NCBI RefSeq assembly: GCF_011813015.1
Contig: NZ_QHLQ01000029.1
Span: forward strand, 1 to 32,408
Reading direction: 5' to 3'
DNA from: Parasedimentitalea denitrificans
GTDB taxonomy: Bacteria > Pseudomonadota > Alphaproteobacteria > Rhodobacterales > Rhodobacteraceae
DNA length: 32,408 nucleotides
The position numbers were made by a program, and so were the translations under genes. Below are positions 23,054 to 31,736 of this stretch, in pieces (positions within the stretch are counted from its first letter, which is position 1; the number at the start of each line of letters is the position of its first letter). The notes below the pieces were generated by a model. That model saw only the letters and a list, made by a program, of their open reading frames with translations. It did no database searches and was not told the origin of the DNA.

Positions 23054-23090
23054 CCGGGGCGCTGCCCCGGACCCCGGAGTATTTTTAGCA
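23054..23090 (+). repeat. GC hairpin of the type scattered through Rhodobacterales genomes
   Basis: CCGGGGC / GCCCCGG with a 3-nt loop, then ACCCCGGAGTATTTTTAGC and A-rich sequence. I recall near-identical strings after many genes in this order. It probably serves as the terminator of the phosphatase gene, which ends 8 bp before it. Confidence 0.6.
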
Positions 23091-23146
23091 AAAAGAAGCC
23101 TGGTGGTGGTAGGCTGGGGGAGGGTAGGGATACGGCGCGTGATGGG

Positions 23147-24070
23147 TTACTCATACGGCCAGAGTTGCTGACCCAAGGCCTCGATTGCCACTGAAATGCG
23201 TTCAAAGCTTTGTCTGGCCCGTCCGACAGAATGGCGCGCGCGTAAATAACCGTGAACCAATCCGGGTTCGTTGATCCAGTGAACCTGTCCGCCAGCGGAC
23301 ATCAATTGTTCGTGGTAGTCCCGTGCATCATCACGCAGAGGATCGCAGTCAGCCGTGACCAGTAAGGTCGGGGGCAGAGAGGAAAAGTCGCTGTCCTGCA
23401 ACGGGGCAAAGCGGGGGTCGTCGGTTGGCGGCGACCCGTTACATCGTACCTGATGATAGTATAGGCATTCATCGCGGGTCAGCATCGGTGCTTGAGCATG
23501 TTCGATGTAGGACCCTTTGCTCATATCGCCGCCAAGTACTGGATAGATCAGCACCTGAGCCAAGATACCTTTGAGCCGTCCACGCGCGTGATGTGCTACC
23601 GCTGCTGCAAGTGAGCCGCCGGCGCTGTCGCCTACCAGTATCAGGCTGCTTTCAAAATGGTCTGCCGCCCATTGAGTTGCTGTCCAGGCATCATCAAAGC
23701 TGGCTGGGTGCTTGTTTTCTGGCGCCAGACGATAATCAACCGAGACCACGCGATAGCCCGTTTGGGCACAGATTTCGGCGCAGATGTCATCATGGCTGTG
23801 CAAACCGCCAAGGACAAAGCCTCCTCCGTGGAAGTACATGACAGTGCGGGTCGGGTCCCCCGCCCAGTAATGCCGGACCGGAACGCCGTTAGCCGAGAGG
23901 TCTTCGGTCTGGACGATTGCTGGTCGCGCGACGTGAAAATCGCGGCACATAGCATCATAGATGGCACGTTGTTCTTGGATGCTTAGATCCACCGCGTCGT
24001 CAGCATAGCTCTCGCTAATTTTGCGGATAAAGCCCCAGGTCTCGGCATCGATCAGTTTTTCATAGTCCAT
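23147..24070 (-). CDS. Alpha/beta-hydrolase esterase, hormone-sensitive-lipase family
   Basis: A 307-residue carboxylesterase-like enzyme. The start at 24070 (MDYEKLIDAETWGF) has GGGG upstream; the open frame to 24130 is unsupported and overlaps a terminator region. The HSL oxyanion motif is 'YFHGGGFVLGG' (about 78-88) and the nucleophile Ser lies in 'VGDSAGGSLAAA'. The Asp is in 'ADCDPLRDDA' and the His in 'GLVHGYLRA'. No signal peptide, so it is cytoplasmic. Substrate unknown; the family hydrolyses short acyl esters. It stands downstream of the acyl-CoA synthetase on the same strand but a strong terminator lies between them. Confidence 0.88.
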   Translation of the reverse strand: MDYEKLIDAETWGFIRKISESYADDAVDLSIQEQRAIYDAMCRDFHVARPAIVQTEDLSANGVPVRHYWAGDPTRTVMYFHGGGFVLGGLHSHDDICAEICAQTGYRVVSVDYRLAPENKHPASFDDAWTATQWAADHFESSLILVGDSAGGSLAAAVAHHARGRLKGILAQVLIYPVLGGDMSKGSYIEHAQAPMLTRDECLYYHQVRCNGSPPTDDPRFAPLQDSDFSSLPPTLLVTADCDPLRDDARDYHEQLMSAGGQVHWINEPGLVHGYLRARHSVGRARQSFERISVAIEALGQQLWPYE

Positions 24071-24130
24071 CCCAGACCCCTTGCTGAGTTTTTTCGAGAC
24101 TAGAACAGGTTTGACCCATTTCCCAAACAA

Positions 24131-24156
24131 AGAAAGCGCCCCGGAGGGCGCTTTCT
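24131..24156 (-). terminator. Intrinsic terminator after the acyl-CoA synthetase gene
   Basis: Perfect 11-bp stem AGAAAGCGCCC / GGGCGCTTTCT with a 4-nt loop, followed on the minus strand by TTGTTTG. It lies 17 bp after the stop codon. Confidence 0.9.
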
Positions 24157-24172
24157 TGTCGAATTGGTCAGG

Positions 24173-26068
24173 TTAGGCCTTTGGCATCGGCTCCCATGGG
24201 CGGGTGAAGCTGCCAAGAACCTTGGCAATTTTTTCGTCTGAAATGCCGTTCGCCTCAACCTGAGCAACCAGACCACGCTTTTTATCGTCAATCACGTTCT
24301 CAACCCGTGCCGCCAGACCGGCCTTGAGGAGCGCGTCATTGTAGACCCGGGTGATCGCGTTGCGGCGTAGGTCCGGTTTGAACACCTTGCCAACAGCCGT
24401 TTTGGGCAGTTCATCCAGAATGGTCATGTGTTTGGGGATCGCGGCGCGTTCGTGAACGTGCCGTTTGCAGAATTCCATCAGCTCTTCTGGAGTAACGGAC
24501 GCCCCGGCGACCAATTCAACAAAGGCACAGGGCAGTTCGCCCGCATGGGCATCAGGCTGGCCAATGGCGCCAGCAAAGGCCACGGCTTCGTGGCCCAGCA
24601 GCGCTTCTTCGATTTCGGCTGGGTCAATGTTGTGACCGCCTCGGATGATCAGATCCTTGGCGCGGCCAGTGATCCACAGATAGCCATCTTCGTCGATACG
24701 GCCCAGATCGCCGGTGCGCAGGTATTTGTCGAAGTAGTAGAGATCTACGTTCTTGTCGGCTTCGGTATAGGTGTTGCCTGCGTAAACGCCAGGGTTGGAG
24801 ACACAGATTTCGCCGATTTCGTCTTGGGCTGCCTCGACCGGTCCGTCAGCGGTGCCTTTGACAATTTTCACATCCGTATAGGGGAACGGAATACCGATCG
24901 AGCCGATTTTCTTCTCGCCTTCTGGCGGGTTGCAGGACACCAGACAAGTGGCTTCGGTTAGGCCGTAACCTTCGACGATACCGATGCCTGTTGCCTTTTC
25001 GAACCGGTGGAACAATTCCACTGGCAATGGTGCCGAACCGGAAAAGGCGGTTTTCACAGTGGAGACATCGGCATCAACAGGGCGCTGCATTTTGGCCGAA
25101 ATGGCGGTGGGAACGGTGATAATAAAGGTGATTTTCCAGCGTTCGACCAGCTTCCAGAAATTGTCGAACACGCCCTCGCCACGGTAGCCTTGCGGCGTTG
25201 GGAACACCACATGCGCGCCCGAGGCGAGGGTTGGCATCAAGATCACATGGCAGGCAAAGACATGGAACAATGGCAATGGGCACATGATGTTGTCCGTGTC
25301 GGTAAACAACAGTTTGTTACCCAGCCAGCCGTTGTACATCATGCCGGAATATTTGTGCTGCGCCACCTTGGGCATTCCGGTGGTGCCGCCAGTGTGGAAG
25401 TAACAGGCGACCCTATCCTCGGTGCTGTCGGTAAAGCTGAGCGAGGTGGGCTGTTTGGCCATCTCCTTGGTAAAGCTCTTGTAGTCGGCGTGGGCGGCTT
25501 TCTCGCGGTTTTCCAACTTGGGACGGATCAGTGGTACAATCCAGGACTTAGGCGGGGTCAGATAGCGGTTCAGGTCGACCTCTAGCACCGTGTTGACGCC
25601 GGGGGCATGGCGCACGGCCTCGGCCACTTTTTGCGCCACATCGGTTTTCGGGAACGGCTTGAGCGTCACCACCACCTTGGCACCGGTTTCGCGCAAGATC
25701 GATGCGATCTGTTCAGGCTCTAGCAGTGGGTTGATCGGGTTTACGATCCCGGCCACTGCGCCACCCAGCAAGGCAAACACGGTTTCATGGCAGTTGGGCA
25801 GCACATAGGCCACCACGTCTTTTTCACCAACTCCAAGCGAGCGGAACAGGTTTGCGGCCTGGGTGGTCTTGTCCTTGACTTGCGACCAGGTCAGCGTCTC
25901 AGCCTTGTCGGTGGGGTCTGACATAATCTGATAGCTGACAGCCTTGTTATTTGGGAACTTCGCAGCGGTGCGTGATAAAAGGCCATATAATGAAACCGGC
26001 ATATTACGCTCGGCAAATGGCATTTCATTTTCTATCGCATTGCGATCCTCAAAGCCGGCAAATGCCAT
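24173..26068 (-). CDS. Long acyl-CoA synthetase (AMP-forming)
   Basis: A 631-residue ANL-superfamily ligase. The start at 26068 (MAFAGFEDRNAIE) follows GGAGGG at 6 nt. Motifs in order: 'YFHTGGTTGMPKVAQH' (P-loop, about 235-250), 'VEGYGLTEATC' (A5), 'LRTGDLGRIDEDGYLWITGRAKD' (A7-A8) and 'PKTAVGKVFKPDLRR' (A10 lysine). It activates a carboxylate to its CoA ester via an adenylate. The length of about 630 residues and the sequence around the acyl pocket differ from DmdB-type methylmercaptopropionate ligases (about 540 residues), so I give no substrate. It is monocistronic, with its own terminator. Confidence 0.88.
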   Translation of the reverse strand: MAFAGFEDRNAIENEMPFAERNMPVSLYGLLSRTAAKFPNNKAVSYQIMSDPTDKAETLTWSQVKDKTTQAANLFRSLGVGEKDVVAYVLPNCHETVFALLGGAVAGIVNPINPLLEPEQIASILRETGAKVVVTLKPFPKTDVAQKVAEAVRHAPGVNTVLEVDLNRYLTPPKSWIVPLIRPKLENREKAAHADYKSFTKEMAKQPTSLSFTDSTEDRVACYFHTGGTTGMPKVAQHKYSGMMYNGWLGNKLLFTDTDNIMCPLPLFHVFACHVILMPTLASGAHVVFPTPQGYRGEGVFDNFWKLVERWKITFIITVPTAISAKMQRPVDADVSTVKTAFSGSAPLPVELFHRFEKATGIGIVEGYGLTEATCLVSCNPPEGEKKIGSIGIPFPYTDVKIVKGTADGPVEAAQDEIGEICVSNPGVYAGNTYTEADKNVDLYYFDKYLRTGDLGRIDEDGYLWITGRAKDLIIRGGHNIDPAEIEEALLGHEAVAFAGAIGQPDAHAGELPCAFVELVAGASVTPEELMEFCKRHVHERAAIPKHMTILDELPKTAVGKVFKPDLRRNAITRVYNDALLKAGLAARVENVIDDKKRGLVAQVEANGISDEKIAKVLGSFTRPWEPMPKA

Positions 26069-26251
26069 GTCGTCCCTCCGCTGCGCCCAATTCCTGTAGG
26101 CGTGTTTTGTGTTTTGACCCAAGATGCGGGGAAAACCATATTGACGCAAGCACGGGCGCAGGGTCACCCGAAGGCAACTGAGATATGACGCTGCGCCATT
26201 TTAGGAAACAGCGACGAGAGCCCGGTTGCCTTTTAGAGCTTGAGCGCCCTG

Positions 26252-26713
26252 TTAGGCGCCCGTTTCCGAATAGGATTCAATTGAGCCGCCGGAAACTAGA
26301 TGGTCGAGCATAATTCTACGATGTTCACCATGCGCCTGGTTCAGGATGCGGACTTCCTCGGCAGTCAGTACACGTCGTTCGTAGCCAAGATCAGCCAGAC
26401 ACTTGTCCACAGCCGAGGCTTCGCCGCTATCGCGAATATCGTCTTGTACTGGATAGACAATAATTGGACCCAGAATTCCGGCGAATAATATCCCACCTAC
26501 GTAAGCGCCGGCCACGGCGGAGTTGCCACCCTTTTTCGCACGCGGTGAACAACTAATGACTGCGGCTTTGGCAGAGGCAATACTATGCCCTTGCTGAAAG
26601 GGGACTGACGGTCCTGGAGTGCCAGCGCAACCCGTTAAAATTGTAGCGCCCGTCAAAACTGTCGACCGCATAAAGGAACGAATTCCAAAGAACCGCGAGT
26701 AGTGCAATGTCAT
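26252..26713 (-). CDS. Small lipoprotein, function unknown
   Basis: I chose the start at 26713 (MTLHYSRFFGIRSFMRSTVL), which has AAGG 9 nt upstream; alternatives are 26743 and 26671. The 153-residue product has a lipoprotein signal ending in the lipobox 'LTGC'. A Gly/Ala-rich hydrophobic stretch follows ('AVAGAYVGGILFAGILGPIIVYPV'), typical of glycine-zipper lipoproteins. The C-terminal part contains 'AVDKCLADLGYERRVLTAEEVRILN'. It is probably anchored in the outer or inner membrane with its bulk in the periplasm. It is a single gene with no operon partner. Confidence 0.72.
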   Translation of the reverse strand: MTLHYSRFFGIRSFMRSTVLTGATILTGCAGTPGPSVPFQQGHSIASAKAAVISCSPRAKKGGNSAVAGAYVGGILFAGILGPIIVYPVQDDIRDSGEASAVDKCLADLGYERRVLTAEEVRILNQAHGEHRRIMLDHLVSGGSIESYSETGA

Positions 26714-26827
26714 CAAATATACCTTGTTTGGCCGAATTTTCATAATAACTAGCCGGGAATCTGGGATAAATCTAGACTAGGTTGAATGTGCTCGGGCAAA
26801 ATTTTCTCATCATTCGAATAAAAAGCG

Positions 26828-26855
26828 AAAGCCCCGGAGGTTGATCCGGGGCTTT
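26828..26855 (-). terminator. Intrinsic terminator after the ABC exporter gene
   Basis: AAAGCCCCGG (26828-26837) pairs with CCGGGGCTTT (26846-26855); the minus-strand continuation is CGCTTTTTATTC. It lies 24 bp past the stop codon. Confidence 0.88.
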
Positions 26856-26879
26856 GCATTTGGGGAGTGTCGTTGGGGG

Positions 26880-28679
26880 TTATTCTGCGGCCAAACCTGC
26901 CGTAAACTGCAACCGGGCCAGCCGAGCGTATAGGCCGCCTTGGGCGACCAGCTGGTCGTGGGTGCCGGTGGCAACGATGCCGCCGTCCTCTAGTACGACA
27001 ATGCGATCCGCCTTTTTCACAGTTGCCAGACGATGGGCCACAATCAGAGTTGTGCGACCTTCGGACAGCTCATCAACAGCGGCCTGCACCAGACGTTCGC
27101 TTTCGGCGTCCAGCGCAGAGGTGGCTTCATCTAGCAACAACACAGGCGCGTCGCGCAGAATGGCGCGGGCAATGGCGATGCGCTGTTTCTGGCCGCCTGA
27201 CAACATCACACCACGTTCGCCGACAAAACTGTCATAGCCGTCTGGCAGGGCAGAGATGAAGTCGTGGGCGGCTGCAGCCTTGGCTGCGGCTTCGACTTCG
27301 GCGTCAGTTGCATCAAGGCGACCAAAGCGGATGTTGTCGCGGGCCGAGGTGGCAAAGATCACCGGGTCTTGCGGCACCATTGAAATCGATTGGCGGAACT
27401 GGTCCCGTTTCAGATCGGGCAGGGCAATCCCGTCCAGTTTCACCACACCAGCGGTCGGGTCATAGAACCGCTGGATCATCTGGATGATAGTGGTCTTACC
27501 TGCCCCAGACGGGCCAACAAACGCAACGGTTTCACCCGGTGACACTGTCAGGGTCACATCCTGTAGCGCCGAAGTGTCAGGCCGAGCAGGGTAGCGGAAA
27601 GAGACGCTCTCAAAGGAAATCTCACCGCGCACAGGGCTGGGCAGTGTTTGGGGGGCGGCTGGATCATTGACGTTATCTGTCGCATTTAACAGCTCGATCA
27701 GCCGTTCGGTTGCGCCTGCTGCCCGTTGCAACTCGCTCCAGATTTCGGACAGCGCGGCAACGGCGCCGGCGACCAGAACGGAATAGATCACGAACTGGAT
27801 CAATGTTCCTTCGGTCATCACACCGGCGCGCACGTCGATGGCCCCCATCCACAGCACCCCGACAATGCCGGAGAACACTAGGAAAATCACGATGACGGTT
27901 AGATAGGCGCGGGTTCTGATCCGCCGTTGCGAAACCTCATAGGACGTTTCGGTCATTTCAGCGAACTGCGCCCGGCTGGCGTTTTCGTGGGTAAAGGATT
28001 GCACCGTCTGTACCGCCGTCAGGGCCTCGCCTGCATTACCGGACGAGGCCGCGATCCAGTCTTGGTTCTCACGACTGATCACCCGCAGTTTGCGGCCCAG
28101 CACCAGAATAGGCACAATCACCGCAGGCACAATCAATAGCACCAGGCCTGCCAGTTTGGCCGAGGTCAGCAGCATCAGTATCAGTCCACCGATGAACAAG
28201 AGCATGTTGCGTAGGGCAATCGACACAGAAGACCCCAGAACGGATTGGATCAGAGTGGTATCAGTGGTGATCCGGCTCAGCACTTCGCCTGTCATGATTT
28301 TCTCAAAGAACTCGGGGCTCATGCCCAGGACACGGTCGAACACCGCTATGCGGATATCGGCGACAACCCGTTCACCCAGCCGAGTGACCAACGCGTAGCG
28401 CAGGCCTGTGCCTACGGCGAGAAGGGCGGCGATGCCCAGTGCCGCAAGGAAATACTGGCTGAGAATCTCGCTATCACTGATCCGGAAGTTGTCCACCACT
28501 CGGCGCACTGCCAAAGGCAATGTCAGCGAAAGGCTGGCGGTAAGCACCAAGGCAAATAGGGACAGTGTCATCAATACCCAATAGGGCTTCATGAACGGCC
28601 AGAGCGCCCCAAGCACGCCTATTTTCTTAGAGCTTTCGCGCTCTTCGTTTGCGTGTGGTGCAGTTTGTGATCGCGCCAT
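26880..28679 (-). CDS. ABC exporter with fused membrane and ATPase domains (MsbA-like)
   Basis: A 599-residue half-transporter. The start at 28679 (MARSQTAPHANEERE) has AAAGGA at 7 nt. The six-helix ABC membrane domain spans about 30-320. In the ATPase domain, Walker A is GPSGAGKTT (389-397), followed by 'VPQDPVIFATSARDNIRFG' (Q loop), 'LSGGQKQRIAIARAIL' (signature), 'VLLLDEATSALD' (Walker B) and 'IVAHRL'. It would act as a homodimer exporting a lipid, peptide or drug; the substrate cannot be told from sequence. It is transcribed alone. Confidence 0.9.
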   Translation of the reverse strand: MARSQTAPHANEERESSKKIGVLGALWPFMKPYWVLMTLSLFALVLTASLSLTLPLAVRRVVDNFRISDSEILSQYFLAALGIAALLAVGTGLRYALVTRLGERVVADIRIAVFDRVLGMSPEFFEKIMTGEVLSRITTDTTLIQSVLGSSVSIALRNMLLFIGGLILMLLTSAKLAGLVLLIVPAVIVPILVLGRKLRVISRENQDWIAASSGNAGEALTAVQTVQSFTHENASRAQFAEMTETSYEVSQRRIRTRAYLTVIVIFLVFSGIVGVLWMGAIDVRAGVMTEGTLIQFVIYSVLVAGAVAALSEIWSELQRAAGATERLIELLNATDNVNDPAAPQTLPSPVRGEISFESVSFRYPARPDTSALQDVTLTVSPGETVAFVGPSGAGKTTIIQMIQRFYDPTAGVVKLDGIALPDLKRDQFRQSISMVPQDPVIFATSARDNIRFGRLDATDAEVEAAAKAAAAHDFISALPDGYDSFVGERGVMLSGGQKQRIAIARAILRDAPVLLLDEATSALDAESERLVQAAVDELSEGRTTLIVAHRLATVKKADRIVVLEDGGIVATGTHDQLVAQGGLYARLARLQFTAGLAAE

Positions 28680-28842
28680 TTCGGATCCTTTGATCTGTCT
28701 AATCTCAGCAGGTGCTAAACGCACTGCATTTTGCCAAGGTTCATGGCCCTGCAAATGCGTCACGTCAAGCGATCAAGTGCCGCGTGGGGCGGTTACCTGG
28801 CCTAGTTTTCAGGGCAAAGATGGGCGAGGGTGTAGTCTGACG

Positions 28843-29706
28843 TCAACCAGTTCTGGTCAGCGTCTCGGAAAGCATCGCCCACTGACGTTGTGACAGGCTC
28901 TGTTTAGAGGCCAATAGCCAGTTGGTGCTGCGTGTTGTCAGGGTTTCTGAAGACAGTCGAACCAGTCGGCCAGACTGAAGGTCGTCGTGGCACAGTGGCA
29001 ATGACGCCAAAAGCACCCCAATTCCCGCACGCGCAGCCGCTAAGGCAGAAGAAAACGCATCAAACCGGACCATTGGAACCGGTGTCACAGGATCGCCCGT
29101 TTGGTCTGCCCAATCTTTCCAGCCGGGTCGAGGGCCAGACAGGTTTAGCCGAGGTAGCGTTTGCCACTGCTGCGCCGATTTCAAAAGGGCAGGGGTGGCG
29201 ACTGGGCTGAGAGTTTCCTTGTACAAGGGGATCTTATAATGTTGCGGCCAGTCTCCCGATCCGTATCTGACCTTAATAACGTCATCCTGCTGGGTGACAT
29301 CAGATTCTAACACCATGGACTTGAACGATATCTGGACATGATCCTGCATGGGCAGGTGCTGCAACCGGCCTGCAATCCACAGTTGAATGACGCTGGCGGT
29401 CGCCGAAACTGTTAGATGCTTTCGCTGCACTCCGAACAGGCTCTCAGAGCTGTGGCGCAGGCTACTGAGGGCTGAGCTGACATAGGGTAGCCAGGTTTCA
29501 CCGTCTACTGTCAGAATGACACCGCGTGCCTGACGAACAAACAATGCGGTGCCGATTTGATGTTCTAGATTGCTGATGCGCTGGCTGATTGCAGACTGGG
29601 TTAACCCGGTTTCTGTTGCCGCAGCGGTAAAACTGCCGTTGCGTCCGGCTGCCTCAAAGGCCCGGATCCATTCTAGGGGAAGGTTATCAAGCTGGTGATT
29701 AGGCAT
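28843..29706 (-). CDS. LysR-family regulator, probable regulator of tmpAB
   Basis: A 287-residue LysR protein. The winged HTH occupies about 10-68 ('WIRAFEAAGRNGSFTAAATETGLTQSAISQRISNLEHQIGTALF'), and a GcvA-like substrate-binding domain follows (about 95-285). It is divergent from tmpA with 100 bp between the starts, the usual arrangement for a LysR gene and its target. The inducer is therefore probably 2-trimethylaminoethylphosphonate or a pathway intermediate (inference). No good Shine-Dalgarno precedes the ATG at 29706. Confidence 0.88.
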   Translation of the reverse strand: MPNHQLDNLPLEWIRAFEAAGRNGSFTAAATETGLTQSAISQRISNLEHQIGTALFVRQARGVILTVDGETWLPYVSSALSSLRHSSESLFGVQRKHLTVSATASVIQLWIAGRLQHLPMQDHVQISFKSMVLESDVTQQDDVIKVRYGSGDWPQHYKIPLYKETLSPVATPALLKSAQQWQTLPRLNLSGPRPGWKDWADQTGDPVTPVPMVRFDAFSSALAAARAGIGVLLASLPLCHDDLQSGRLVRLSSETLTTRSTNWLLASKQSLSQRQWAMLSETLTRTG

Positions 29707-29770
29707 AACGAAAACCGTGTCTCAGGGCGTGAATAGCTAATTTGATTTAATGCAAAAACGGGTTCAGACA

Positions 29771-29794
29771 TAGCCTAAACATGACTCAGGGCTA
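29771..29794. promoter_or_regulatory. Candidate operator between the LysR gene and tmpA
   Basis: The dyad TAGCC-N14-GGCTA (29771-29775 and 29790-29794) lies 13 bp before the tmpA start in the 100-bp divergent region. Arm length is short and the spacing differs from a plain T-N11-A box, so this is only a candidate. Confidence 0.3.
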
Positions 29795-29806
29795 AGGGTT
29801 TTAGCG

Positions 29807-30949
29807 ATGACTACACTCACAGTGCACGACGACGGCAAGTACCTCGCCATTCAAACACAGGGGAAGTCGACCCGGTTTCACGCGATCTGGTTGCGAGACA
29901 ACGCCTGGGACAGTGAAACACGCGCGACAGGTAATGGCCAACGCCTACTGGCATTGCGCGATATTCCGGCGGATACGTCCATTGCTTCTGCAGGTATCGA
30001 TGGCGAAGTCGTAACGCTGACCTTTGCACCCGAAGACAAAAGTGTCGACTATCCGCTGAGCTGGCTGATGGATAACGCCTATGACACAGAGAGTAACACC
30101 GGCGCTGGTTGGACCGGGGCTGCTGTTCAAACTTGGGACAGTGGCCTGATGGCCGATGTTCCTGTCGGAGATTATGCCAAAGTGAGCGCGGATGATCGGG
30201 CTCTGGCTAGTTGGCTAGACAACGTTGCCCGGTATGGATTTGGTAAATTAGAGAATGGCCCGACGACTGATCTGTCGCTGATGCAGGTGGTGGATCTGTT
30301 TGGCTATGTGCGTGAAACCAACTATGGCCGCCATTTCGAGGTTCGAACCGAAGTGAACCCGACAAACTTGGCCTTTACTGGGCTTGGCTTGCAGGCGCAC
30401 ACAGATAACCCATACCGTGATCCGGTGCCGTCGCTGCAGGTGCTTTATTGCCTGGAAAGCTCTGCTGCGGGTGGAGAGAATATGGTGGTTGACGGTTTCC
30501 GTGCCGCCGAACGATTGCGCGCTGAGAACCAAGAATGGTTCGACGTCTTAAGCCAGCATTGCGCACGGTTTGAATATGCAGGTGAAGAAGGCGTGGTTCT
30601 GCGGTCCCGCCGCCCGATGATTGAACTCTCCCCAGACGGAGAGATGATTGGCATCCGGTTCAACAACCGCTCTCTGGCCGCTGTGACCGATGTTCCGTTC
30701 GATAAGATGGACACCTACTATGCTGCCTATCGGCGCTTGGGTGAAATTATCGACGACCCGGATATGGAAGTTACTTTCCGTCTTGAACCGGGTGAATGTT
30801 TTGTCGTCGACAACACTCGCGTTCTGCACGCCCGTAAAGCATACTCGGGCACAGGTACTCGTTGGTTGCAGGGGTGTTACGCAGACAAAGACGGGTTGCT
30901 GTCAAAGCTGGCAGGTCTGCAGGCCACCACACTGGAGGCCGCAGAATGA
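29807..30949 (+). CDS. tmpA: 2-trimethylaminoethylphosphonate dioxygenase (Fe/2-oxoglutarate)
   Basis: A 380-residue enzyme of the gamma-butyrobetaine hydroxylase type. The N-terminal DUF971-like domain (about 5-100) has 'FHAIWLRDNAWDSETR' but lacks the zinc-binding Cys seen in BBOX enzymes. The TauD domain carries the iron ligands H198 and D200 ('LQAHTDNPYRDP') and H341 ('VVDNTRVLHARKAYSG'), and the 2-oxoglutarate-binding R352 ('GTRWLQGCY'). Together with the PhnZ-like gene overlapping by 4 nt and the divergent LysR gene, this is the tmpA context: hydroxylation of the phosphonate at C1. By sequence alone it could be called gamma-butyrobetaine dioxygenase; the context argues against that. Confidence 0.87.
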   Translation: MTTLTVHDDGKYLAIQTQGKSTRFHAIWLRDNAWDSETRATGNGQRLLALRDIPADTSIASAGIDGEVVTLTFAPEDKSVDYPLSWLMDNAYDTESNTGAGWTGAAVQTWDSGLMADVPVGDYAKVSADDRALASWLDNVARYGFGKLENGPTTDLSLMQVVDLFGYVRETNYGRHFEVRTEVNPTNLAFTGLGLQAHTDNPYRDPVPSLQVLYCLESSAAGGENMVVDGFRAAERLRAENQEWFDVLSQHCARFEYAGEEGVVLRSRRPMIELSPDGEMIGIRFNNRSLAAVTDVPFDKMDTYYAAYRRLGEIIDDPDMEVTFRLEPGECFVVDNTRVLHARKAYSGTGTRWLQGCYADKDGLLSKLAGLQATTLEAAE

Positions 30950-31536
30950 GCCAGGCTGAAAAATCCAAGCTGACATCCCAAAATATCGTGGCTTTTCTCG
31001 GCGATATCTTTGATCGCTGCGGCGGCGAAGAATACCTGGGCGAGCCGGTGACCATGGCCGAGCATATGTTGCAAGGGGCGACCATTGCTGAGCAGAACGG
31101 ACAGGATGAAGAGATCATCGTCGGAGCGTTGCTGCATGACATCGGGCATTTCACCTCGGAATTCGGCACCTTTTCGATGGATGACGTCGAGGACCGGTTT
31201 CACGAAGAGGCTGGCGCACAGGTGCTGGCCGAGTTCTTTCCCACGGTGATTACCGATTGCGTACGGTACCATGTGGCGGCCAAGCGGTATCTTTGTGCAA
31301 CCAAGCCCGAGTACTACGACCGTCTTTCACCGGCTTCGATTCACTCGTTGAATTTGCAGGGTGGGGCGATGGCGCCCGACGAGGTGATTGAGTTCGAGAA
31401 AAATCCGAATTTGAAGAAGATCATTCAGGTAAGGTATCTGGATGAGGCTGGCAAGCGCGCCGATATGGAGACGCCAGACTATTGGCATTTCGCCCCTATG
31501 GTGCAACGTATCGTAGACCAGCATTGCGCGAGATAA
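30946..31536 (+). CDS. tmpB: PhnZ-like HD-domain oxygenase cleaving hydroxy-trimethylaminoethylphosphonate
   Basis: A 196-residue mixed-valent di-iron HD oxygenase. The start at 30946 overlaps the tmpA stop by 4 nt and has GGAGG 7 nt upstream; the open frame to 30862 is a tmpA shadow. Ligands match PhnZ: H40 ('VTMAEHMLQ'), H64-D65 ('LLHDIGHF'), H86 ('FHEEAGA'), H109 with K113 ('YHVAAKRYL') and D166 ('VRYLDEAG'). Y30 and E33 ('EEYLGEP') sit where PhnZ has its lid Tyr/Glu. TmpB oxidatively cleaves the C-P bond to give glycine betaine and phosphate. A terminator follows. Confidence 0.88.
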   Translation: MSQAEKSKLTSQNIVAFLGDIFDRCGGEEYLGEPVTMAEHMLQGATIAEQNGQDEEIIVGALLHDIGHFTSEFGTFSMDDVEDRFHEEAGAQVLAEFFPTVITDCVRYHVAAKRYLCATKPEYYDRLSPASIHSLNLQGGAMAPDEVIEFEKNPNLKKIIQVRYLDEAGKRADMETPDYWHFAPMVQRIVDQHCAR

Positions 31537-31540
31537 ACTA

Positions 31541-31573
31541 AACGCACCAACCGCTTAGGTTGGTGCGTTATTG
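31541..31573 (+). terminator. Intrinsic terminator after tmpB
   Basis: Perfect 12-bp stem AACGCACCAACC / GGTTGGTGCGTT with a 5-nt loop, then ATTGT. It begins 4 bp after the tmpB stop codon. Confidence 0.88.
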
Positions 31574-31599
31574 TATGCATTGTCATCGAATAAAGGCAG

Positions 31600-31736
31600 T
31601 GGAGCGGGTGGCGGGAATCGAACCCGCGTCATTAGACTTGGAAGTCTAGTGATCAAATCTGAAATTATGCAATTATTTCAACTAAGTACCAGAAGTGATG
31701 ATCAGTTATTGCAGGCGATATGTCGGAGGTGATTTT
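31600..31736 (-). repeat. 137-bp tandem unit ending in a tRNA-Gly 3' half, distal copy
   Basis: On the minus strand it starts AAAATCACCTCCGAC and ends with a tRNA-Gly-like 3' half: CTTCCAA, then T arm GCGGG-TTCGATT-CCCGC, acceptor strand CACCCGC, discriminator T, CCA. Around the anticodon loop it reads AGA-CTTCCAA-GTCT, with arms that pair with each other and not with the tRNA sequence. The tRNA 5' half is missing. It is the same length as its neighbour and about three-quarters identical by eye. Confidence 0.85.

Noticed and set aside
24173..26068. Annotation as DmdB methylmercaptopropionyl-CoA ligase
   Set aside because: The protein is about 90 residues too long and no other dmd genes are nearby.
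29807..30949. Annotation as gamma-butyrobetaine dioxygenase (carnitine biosynthesis)
   Set aside because: The 4-nt overlap with a PhnZ-like HD oxygenase gene and the divergent LysR gene fit tmpAB, and the N-terminal zinc cysteines of BBOX enzymes are absent.
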